Translations under genes and position numbers: made by a program
Assembly (NCBI GenBank): GCA_025353305.1
Contig: JANXQX010000079.1
Coordinates: 1-10,150 of the forward strand
Direction of reading: 5' to 3'
Length of the DNA stretch: 10,150 nucleotides
DNA from: Holophagaceae bacterium
GTDB lineage: Bacteria > Acidobacteriota > Holophagae > Holophagales > Holophagaceae
The notes under the pieces: generated by a model
What the model saw: the letters and a program-made list of their open reading frames with translations, nothing else
Databases searched by the model: none
What the model was told of the DNA's origin: nothing
Part shown: in pieces, positions 1 to 7,200 of the stretch
Layout of the letters: the number at the start of each line of letters is the position of its first letter
How positions within the stretch are numbered: position 1 is the stretch's first letter

Positions 1-813
1 CTTTTCGGCGAACAGGGTGATGACCCATATTGCGAGTGCTGAATCGTCTTCGGGCAGATCCACCACGGGGAACCGGCGCACATGCAGGTGAACGTTCCTG
101 GGAACCCCCTTCAGGAGATCCAAGAGCGTAGGAACAGGCCCTTCATAGGCGATGGTCACGTCGTAGACGGCCTGGATATGGCTGGCCAGACCCCGCACGG
201 AGGCCACAAAACCCTTGGTGCGGGGGAACATCACGTGGCTGGTGGGCATCAGTTTCAAGCGCGCCATGCGGCGCTGGCTGGCTTCCAGTTTCTTGGGTGT
301 CAGGCGGGTCCCTTCCAGGAATGAAATAAGCCAGATGGGGATGGTGTCCGTCTTGACCTTAGCGAACGTTTTCTCAACCGATTCCCGATCAGCCGTCCAG
401 TTCCGCTTCACGAATATGCAATCCAGGAACAACATGCCCCAACCCACGCCGGGCAGATACTTGAGCACATCCTTGACGAACCATTTCATGTCTCCCAGCC
501 GTGATTTGCGGGCCCCCAGGCAGAGCAGCATCGCGATATCCGTATAGTCCCGGTGGTTCGCCACCACGATCGCGTTCTCATCCGGCGGCACTTCATCTCC
601 CGTGAGCACTATATGAACGCCCTGGAAGCGCTCCGTGTAGATCACCAACCAGCCCCACCATGTGTTCGCGCAAGACCGGTTGAAGGCACGGAATCCCTTA
701 CGGGAAAAAGGAAGAATGACGAGACTCGATATCTGGAAAAGATTGATCACGAGCAGCGAGGAGGTCAGGAATAAACCTCCGCAAACCCCGGTCAGAAATC
801 GGAAAACCCGCAT
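1..813 (-). CDS. 1-acyl-sn-glycerol-3-phosphate acyltransferase-like (PlsC/LPLAT family), 3' end outside window
   Basis: The minus frame is open from the ATG at 813-811 to the left edge: 271 codons, no stop, so the C-terminus is missing. The start has GAGG (reverse of 821-824) seven bases upstream, and an in-frame stop lies further upstream at 879-877. Residues about 10-36 form a hydrophobic segment, a likely membrane anchor. The acyltransferase signature is present: NHRDYTD with the H(X4)D pair H87/D92, then FVKR (134-137), FLEGTR (165-170) and FPRTKGF (196-202). In this family the His/Asp pair catalyses acyl transfer from acyl-CoA or acyl-ACP to a lysophospholipid at the cytoplasmic membrane. 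The PRTKGF-type motif and spacing resemble the LCLAT1/LPIAT-like branch more than housekeeping PlsC, so the exact acceptor is unknown. It is divergent from the sensor operon with no evident functional tie. The family call is strong, the substrate uncertain. Confidence 0.85.
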   Translation of the reverse strand, partial: MRVFRFLTGVCGGLFLTSSLLVINLFQISSLVILPFSRKGFRAFNRSCANTWWGWLVIYTERFQGVHIVLTGDEVPPDENAIVVANHRDYTDIAMLLCLGARKSRLGDMKWFVKDVLKYLPGVGWGMLFLDCIFVKRNWTADRESVEKTFAKVKTDTIPIWLISFLEGTRLTPKKLEASQRRMARLKLMPTSHVMFPRTKGFVASVRGLASHIQAVYDVTIAYEGPVPTLLDLLKGVPRNVHLHVRRFPVVDLPEDDSALAIWVITLFAEK

Positions 814-1019
814 GCGAATACCTCGGAAGCCGTTACAGGATAGCCAGGGCTTTTCCGGTAATCCCGCAACGGCTCCTTAAATTCCCCAAGCGATTAAAAA
901 CATGGTTCCACTGCGGTCTACCCGGATCCCAGGAGTCCAAGTCAGGCCTTGTTCCAAAAGTGATTCATGGCACCGCACAATTTCTGGACCATAGTTGTCT
1001 CACCCCAGTAACCGATTGG
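814..1019. other. Divergent intergenic region
   Basis: This stretch separates the leftward acyltransferase from the rightward sensor gene and should hold promoters for both. I see no convincing -35/-10 pair for either strand. The most AT-rich part is about 877-902. An AGGAG at 931-935 resembles a ribosome binding site, but no start codon in a usable frame follows at normal distance. If the GTG at 960 is the true sensor start, the gap shrinks to 146 bases. No tRNA or rho-independent terminator is visible. Confidence 0.5.
828..874. repeat. Imperfect inverted repeat upstream of the acyltransferase
   Basis: AGCCGTT at 828-834 is mirrored by AACGGCT at 868-874. The perfect arms are 7 bp with a 33-nt spacer. 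It lies 15-61 bases upstream of the acyltransferase ATG, a position that fits an operator or a leader hairpin. The arms are short and could occur by chance. No T-run follows on either strand, so it is not a terminator. Confidence 0.25.
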
Positions 1020-4000
1020 ATGGCTCCCATGGCGTCTCCAACAAATCGACCCGGCTCCTCCCGACGAATCCCGGTGGCTATTTTCGTTGCCATCACCCTG
1101 GCACTTCTGGCAGCGGGCTATTGGTATTACCGGAAAGAGACCGAAGCGATCAGTCATGAAAAATACGAGGCCATCGCCGCCATCGGCGAGCTGAAATCCA
1201 GGCAGATCCAGGAATGGCGAAAGGAGCGATTGGCCAGTGTCGGCGTGTTTGCAAGGGGATCCGAGATGAGCAGGGGTGTCGCGGCCTTTCTGCGCAATCC
1301 GAGTTCCCCGGGCTATCGATCGGAATTACTGGGACAACTGCAGCTCGACCGGATGGTGGACCAGTATCGGAATGTTCTGCTTTTCGCCCTGGACGGCCAG
1401 AAATTGTTGAGCGCCGAAGCTGCACCTGCCCCGGTGGATCCGGCCACCCTGCGCCTTGTCGTGGCGGCTCAGAAAAGCAATGAATCCGTCCTCTCCGACT
1501 TTTTCCGCGAGGCGGATGGCATCGTCTGCATTGATGCGGCCGCCGTGGTGCGGGACGCTGAACGACAACCGCTGGCCGTATTGATTCTGCGCAGCCGCGC
1601 CGATGCCTACCTGTTCCCCCTGATACAATCCTGGCCCACGCCCAGCCCTAGCGCCGAGACTCTGCTGGTCCAGCCGGAAGGTCAAGAAGTCATTTATCTG
1701 AACGCGCTGCGGCACCGTTCCCAGGCCGCCATGACTTTGCGCGTTCCGCAGAACAAGCCCGGCCTTCTGGCAGCACAAGCGCTGCTGGGCAAACAGGGTG
1801 AGTTTCGCGGCAAGGACTATCGCAATGTCGACGTGGTGGCGGATCTGCGCCAGGTTCCGAATTCGCCCTGGTTCATGGTGGCCAAGGTGGATGCGGATGA
1901 AATCCTGGCCGAGGCGCGCTACCGGGCGGGCATGATCAGTCTCGTGGTGGGTTCCTTCATCCTGCTCGCTGCCTTTGTGGCGGCCTACGCTCACAGGCAC
2001 CAGCAGGCGGGCCTTTTCCGGGAGCTCTATGAATCGGGACGAAAAGAGCATGAGGCCCAGAAAACATTTCGCGCCACCCTCCTCGGCATCGGCGAGGGGG
2101 TCATAACCACAGATCGAAGGGGGTTCGTGCTGGTAATGAATCCGGTGGCGGAAAAGCTGACCGGCTGGCTCGAAGCCGATGCCCACGGCAAACCCCTTGA
2201 ACAGGTTTTCCATGTCATCAACGAGGACACCAGGGCCGCGGTTGAAAACCCTGTGGATCAAGTTCTGTGGATGGAACAAACGGTGGCCTTGGCGGATCCC
2301 ACGCTGCTGATCGCCCGGGATGGAATCGAACGCTCCATTACCTTCAGCGCCGCGCCCATCCGCGATGACAGCGACACCATCAGCGACGTGGTGCTGGTTT
2401 TCAGTGACCGGACAAGCGAACGCGCGGCGCAAAAGGAGCTGCGACAAAATGAGCAGCGCTTGAGAACCATCATCGAAGCTGAGCCGGAGTGCGTAAAACT
2501 CGTCGATCCAAACGGCCTGCTGATGGAGATGAATCCCGCAGGCCTGGCCATTCTCGAAGCAGGGTCATTACAGGAAGTTCAAGGCTGCGGGCTCATCGAC
2601 TTCATCCGTCCGGAATTCCAGGATGCTTTCAAAGCCCTGCATGCGCGTGTCATGGGCGGTGAAAGCGGCACGCTGGAATTCGAAATCACGGGGTTGAAGG
2701 GCACGCGGCGATTACTCGAAACCCACGCCGTGCCCCTGCGCGACGCCAATGGCCAGGTATCAATGCTGTTAGGCATCACCCGCGACATCACCGAGCACAA
2801 GGCCGCCGAGGCGGGAATGCTTCAACGCAGCCGGCAGCTGGCAGTGCTTTCCAGGGCCAGCCGGCAGATCAATACCGTGCTGGAGTCGCCTTTGGTGATG
2901 CGCCAATTGGTGACCACCGCCATGGAACTCACCGGAGCCACTGATGGTTCCGCCGGACGCCTTCTCGACGGAAAGTTGGTCTTCAAGGAATACAACCTGC
3001 AAGGCAAGCCGATGCCCATCAATTTCGAATTCGAGGCCGGTTACGGCGTGCCGGGCTGGGTGATGCAAAACCGTGCGCCCTACATGAGCAACGATGCCGA
3101 AAACGATCCGCATGTCATTCCTGACATCCAAAAAGCCTTGGGCTTCCACAATCTGGCCGACGTGCCAATCATCAATCATCAGGGAGAGCTGCTGGGGTGT
3201 TTCGAGATCCACAACAAGCCCGGCGGATTCAACGAAACCGATCTGCTCATGCTCCAGGGCCTAGCCGCCAGCGCGGCCACCGCGCTGGAAAATGCCGAGC
3301 TGCTGAGCGAACTCAAGCGCGCGGAGGAAGCCCAGGCGGCCTCGGCCCAGTTCCTGCGTGAAACCCAGGCTATCGCAGGCCTGGGCAGCTACACCTTGTA
3401 TTTCAACGCCGGACGATGGACAAGCTCTGGCATTCTCGACGAAATATTCGGGATCGACGCCCTTTCAGACCGAACCGTGGAGGGATGGGTTTCCCTGATC
3501 CATCCCGCGGATCAGGCAATGATGGCGGATTACCTGACGAACGAAGTTATGGGGAAGGGAAATCCCTTTGACAAGGAGTACCGGATCATCCGGAAAAGAG
3601 ATGGCCTGGAGCGGTGGGTTCATGGTCTGGGCAGACTGGAATTCGATGCGCAGAACCGTCCCATCAAGATGGTCGGAACGATCCAGGACATCACCGAGCG
3701 CAGGCGTGCGGAAGAGGCGCTGCGGGAAAGCCAGGAGCTGTTCTCGCTGTATTTGAGCCACTCCCCCATTTACACCTACATCAAGGAGGTGACGCCCACC
3801 GAGAGTCGCGTGCTGCACGCCAGCGAGAATTTTCAGGAGATGATCGGCATCTCAGGCCACGAAATGGTGGGCAAGACCACGGCGGAACTTTTTCCACCCG
3901 GATTCGCCGAGCAGATCACCGCGGATGACTGGGCCGTTGTCGCTGGTGGTGCAGTGCTTAGGCTGGATGAAGAGTTGAATGGCCGCAACTATACGTCGAT

Positions 4001-4286
4001 CAAATTTCCCGTTGTCCAGGGAGGCAGAACCCTGCTCGCGGGGTACACCATCGACATCACCGAACGCAAGCAGGCGGAGGAGGTGTTGAAAAAGCAGACC
4101 GATGATCTCCGTGCCAGCAACGATACCCTGACCCGCTTCAACCGCGTTGCCGTGGACCGGGAGTTGCGAATGGTCGAACTGAAGCGTGAAGTGAACGAAC
4201 TTTGCGGGAAGCTGGGGGAACCTATCCGCCACCGGCTCGCGGAAGAAGATGCCACCCTACCGCCTACAGCCAAGGCTCCGGAATGA
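1020..4286 (+). CDS. Membrane-bound multi-PAS/GAF sensor protein without an output domain
   Basis: This encodes 1088 residues from the ATG at 1020. GTG 960 (20 residues longer) and ATG 1029 are also possible; none has a good ribosome binding site, and 1020 or 1029 gives a short basic N-terminus before the first membrane helix. Domains: TM1 about 17-37; periplasmic sensor about 38-304 resembling double-Cache domains; TM2 about 305-327; PAS 350-467; PAS 474-598; GAF 606-765; PAS 778-900; PAS 903-1020. Each PAS ends in a linker of the DITE(R/H)xxAE kind, typical of the S-box family. The last 50 or so residues are charged and helical, including FNRVAVDRELRMVELKREV from residue 1040. No HisKA, HATPase, GGDEF, EAL or methyl-accepting domain follows, so the protein cannot signal alone. 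Its stop overlaps the start of the hybrid kinase (ATGA), suggesting the two work as a complex. Ligands are not predictable. The architecture is confident, the exact start is not. Confidence 0.85.
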   Translation: MAPMASPTNRPGSSRRIPVAIFVAITLALLAAGYWYYRKETEAISHEKYEAIAAIGELKSRQIQEWRKERLASVGVFARGSEMSRGVAAFLRNPSSPGYRSELLGQLQLDRMVDQYRNVLLFALDGQKLLSAEAAPAPVDPATLRLVVAAQKSNESVLSDFFREADGIVCIDAAAVVRDAERQPLAVLILRSRADAYLFPLIQSWPTPSPSAETLLVQPEGQEVIYLNALRHRSQAAMTLRVPQNKPGLLAAQALLGKQGEFRGKDYRNVDVVADLRQVPNSPWFMVAKVDADEILAEARYRAGMISLVVGSFILLAAFVAAYAHRHQQAGLFRELYESGRKEHEAQKTFRATLLGIGEGVITTDRRGFVLVMNPVAEKLTGWLEADAHGKPLEQVFHVINEDTRAAVENPVDQVLWMEQTVALADPTLLIARDGIERSITFSAAPIRDDSDTISDVVLVFSDRTSERAAQKELRQNEQRLRTIIEAEPECVKLVDPNGLLMEMNPAGLAILEAGSLQEVQGCGLIDFIRPEFQDAFKALHARVMGGESGTLEFEITGLKGTRRLLETHAVPLRDANGQVSMLLGITRDITEHKAAEAGMLQRSRQLAVLSRASRQINTVLESPLVMRQLVTTAMELTGATDGSAGRLLDGKLVFKEYNLQGKPMPINFEFEAGYGVPGWVMQNRAPYMSNDAENDPHVIPDIQKALGFHNLADVPIINHQGELLGCFEIHNKPGGFNETDLLMLQGLAASAATALENAELLSELKRAEEAQAASAQFLRETQAIAGLGSYTLYFNAGRWTSSGILDEIFGIDALSDRTVEGWVSLIHPADQAMMADYLTNEVMGKGNPFDKEYRIIRKRDGLERWVHGLGRLEFDAQNRPIKMVGTIQDITERRRAEEALRESQELFSLYLSHSPIYTYIKEVTPTESRVLHASENFQEMIGISGHEMVGKTTAELFPPGFAEQITADDWAVVAGGAVLRLDEELNGRNYTSIKFPVVQGGRTLLAGYTIDITERKQAEEVLKKQTDDLRASNDTLTRFNRVAVDRELRMVELKREVNELCGKLGEPIRHRLAEEDATLPPTAKAPE
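4272..4286 (+). promoter_or_regulatory. Overlapping stop/start (ATGA) with weak ribosome binding site
   Basis: The kinase ATG (4283-4285) overlaps the sensor TGA (4284-4286). AAGG at 4272-4275 lies seven bases upstream and can act as a weak Shine-Dalgarno. This arrangement favours translational coupling, with ribosomes ending the sensor restarting on the kinase. An 8-bp direct repeat, AAGGCTCC, occurs at 4272-4279 and again at 4286-4293, straddling the junction. This start is preferred over an upstream in-frame TTG at 4202, because a standard receiver domain begins immediately after the ATG. Confidence 0.75.
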
Positions 4287-7200
4287 AGGCTCCCATTCGC
4301 ATCCTGGCAGTAGACAACGAGCCCGAAATCTTGAGCGGAACCGCGCATCTGCTGGAACATGCCGGCTACAACGTTGACAAGGCATCCGGCGGCGGGGAAT
4401 CGCTGCGGGCAATCCAGGACCACCACCCGGACCTGGTTTTGCTGGATCTCGATCTGCCGGGCAGGGATGGCATCAATGGCACCGAGGTCTGCCGCCGGAT
4501 CAAGCAGGACCCAGCTCTGGCAGATACCTTCGTGGTCCTCGTTTCAGGGCCGAATCTGGAGAGCAACCAACAGTCGGAGGTTTTTCAGTCAGGCGCGGAC
4601 GGCTACATCACCCGTCCCATCGGCGACCACGAACTGCTTGCACGGGTTGAGTGCTACGTCCGCATCCTGCTTCTATCGCGCTCGCTGAGGCTTCAAGCCG
4701 AGGAATTGAAGAACAGCAAGGGCGCCGCCAGCCAGGCTCAAATTGCCTCCCTCAACCTGATGGAGGACGCTTTGGCGGCCCGGGACCGTGCGGAACAGGC
4801 GATCCAGGCCCTGCGGGAAAGCGAGTCCCAGCTTCGGGTGATCCTTGAATCCACCGATGATGGAATCCTGGCCGTGGACCTTCAGGGCAGGATTCTCAAG
4901 ACCAATGGCCGCTTCGCCGATCTTTGGCGGGTACCGCAACCCCTTATCGATGCTGGCGACGATCAAGCCCTGCTGGATCACGTCCTGGCCCAAGTGTCCG
5001 ATCCGGCCGCCTTCCTGGACAGAGTGCAGGCGCTCTATGCGTCAAGCCAGGTGGACTTGGACCTGATCCACTTCAGGGACGGCCGTTGTTACGAACGTTT
5101 TTCATCGCCCATGCAGGAGGGGGCGGTCATCACCGGTCGGGTGTGGTCCTTCCGGGACATCACGGAGCGCAAACGCGCGGAACAAGCGCTGATAGAGAGC
5201 CATGAACGATTCGAGTTGACGAACCGGGCCACTTTCAACGTCATCTGGGACTGGGACATCAGGACCAACGCTGTCTGGCGAAATGATAATTTCGAAAAAC
5301 TGTTTGGTTATTCGAAGAGCGAAGAAGAGGCAAGGTTCGATTCCTCAGCCAACCTCATCCATCCCGAGGATAGGGAACGTGTGAAGGCAAGCACCCAGGA
5401 AGCTCTCGATTCCAAGAGCGAGTTCTGGAGCGACAAGTATCGTTTTCGCCGCAAGGATGGTTCCTATACGGTGGTTGAAGATCGGGCGATCATCACCCGA
5501 GATGAGCAAGGCCATGCGGTCCAGATGCTGGGCGCCATGAAGGACGTTACTGTCCAGATGAAGGCAGAAGAGGCCCTGAGAGAGAGCGAGCTGCGCTACC
5601 GGACGCTTTTTCAATCCAACCCCCACCCGATGTGGGTCTACGACCTGGAAACCCTCCGTTTCCTGGCGGTCAACCACGCCGCGGTGAGCCATTACGGGTA
5701 TAGCCAGGATGAATTCCTGGCCATGACCATCGAGGACATCCGCCCGCCGGAGGACCTGCCCAGGTTGCAAGCTGTTCTCGACCATCAAACTCGCGAAAGC
5801 CTCCAAACATCTGGATATTGGCGGCACCGGATACAGGACGGCACCATCCTCGATGTCGAGATCACCTCGCACGGTATCGATTTCGGCGGCCGGTTGTCCA
5901 GGCTGGTGCTAGCCAACGACATCACCGAGCGTAAGCACGCCGAACAGGCGTTGAGCGAGAGCCACGAACGCTTCGAATTGGCAAACCGTGCGATGTTCAA
6001 CGTCATCTGGGACTGGGATATCAAGACCAACACTGTCTGGAGAAATGACAATTTCGAAAAACTGTTTGGCTATTCGAGGGATGAGGTCGAGGCAAGTTTC
6101 GATTCCCCGACCAGCTGCATCCACCCTGAGGATCTGGAAAGCGTGAAGGCGGGCCTTCGGGTGGCCCTGGAAAACCCGAAAAGCGTGTTCTGGGCCGACC
6201 AGTATCGCTTTCGCCGCAAGGATGGTTCCTATGCGACGGTCGAGGATCGGGCCATCACCACCCGGGATGCGGAAGGCCGTGCGATCCGGATGCTGGGCGC
6301 CATGCAGGACATTTCCGAGCGGAAGCAGGCGGAAGCGGCCTTGCGGGAGAACGAAAACAAGCTGCGGATGATCATCGAGCACAGTACACAGCTCTTTTAT
6401 TCCCACACACCCGACAACCTGCTTACCTATGTCAGCCCGCAGATCGAGACCTTCCTTGACATCGGCCCCGCTGACACGATCCGTCCCTGGACGGATTTCC
6501 TGACGGATAACCCGGTCAATGCCATCGGAATGGGCCTCACCCGTGCGGCCATAGAGACCGGTGAGCGACAGCGCCCCTATGAATTGGAGTTGCGTTCCAC
6601 CCGCGGGAGGAAACTCTGGGTCGAGGTGCACGAATCACCCGTCCTGGAACAGGGCAAGACAATTGCGGTGGTGGGTGCGCTCACTGACATCACGGAGAGC
6701 AAGCGCGCCCGTGACCAGCTGCTGTTGCAGGGCAGCGCCCTGGAAGCCGCCGCCAATGCCATCGTCATCACCAACCGCCAAGGCGTGATCGAATGGGCCA
6801 ACACGGCTTTCACGACCTTCACCGGATACAGTCTGGCGGAAGCCCTCGGCATGCGGACTGGAGATCTGGTCAAGTCCGGAAAATATGACAAGGCGTTCTA
6901 CCGGGCCTTGTGGGACACCATTCTTGCCGGTGAAGTCTGGCAGGGCGAAATCATCAATAAACGAAAGGATGGAACTCTCTACACGGAAGATATGACGATC
7001 ACCCCATTGAAGGATGAGCGCGGCGAGATAACCCACTTCCTGGCCGTCAAGCAAGACATCACGGAACGGGTGGAGGTCGAACGTGATCTCCAGCAGTACA
7101 TCGGGCGGCTGGAAGCCATGCGCGGAATCGACGCCGCGCTTCTCGGGGCGCGCTCCACCACGGAATTGGCGCAGGGTGCGTTGAGCAGGCTCAGGCATAT

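Noticed and set aside
82..774. Several short plus-strand open frames at the left end
   Set aside because: They are opposite the acyltransferase frame, which carries the HX4D, EGTR and PRTKGF motifs. They have no domains of their own.
968..985. Possible sigma-54 promoter (TGGCAC at 968-973)
   Set aside because: The -24-like half is good, but the -12 position has TT where the essential GC should be.
1326..2447. Long minus-strand open frame of 373 codons opposite the membrane sensor
   Set aside because: It lies wholly antisense to well-supported TM2 and PAS coding sequence and its translation has no recognisable domain. Long antisense frames are common in GC-rich genes.
4202..4282. Upstream TTG start for the kinase
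   Set aside because: It would add 27 residues of low-complexity sequence antiphase to the sensor C-terminus. The receiver fold begins at the ATG at 4283, which has AAGG seven bases upstream.
4083..4286. Programmed frameshift joining the sensor and kinase into one polypeptide
   Set aside because: No slippery heptamer in the correct frame was found in the overlap. The clean receiver start at the ATG and the ATGA overlap are better explained by translational coupling.
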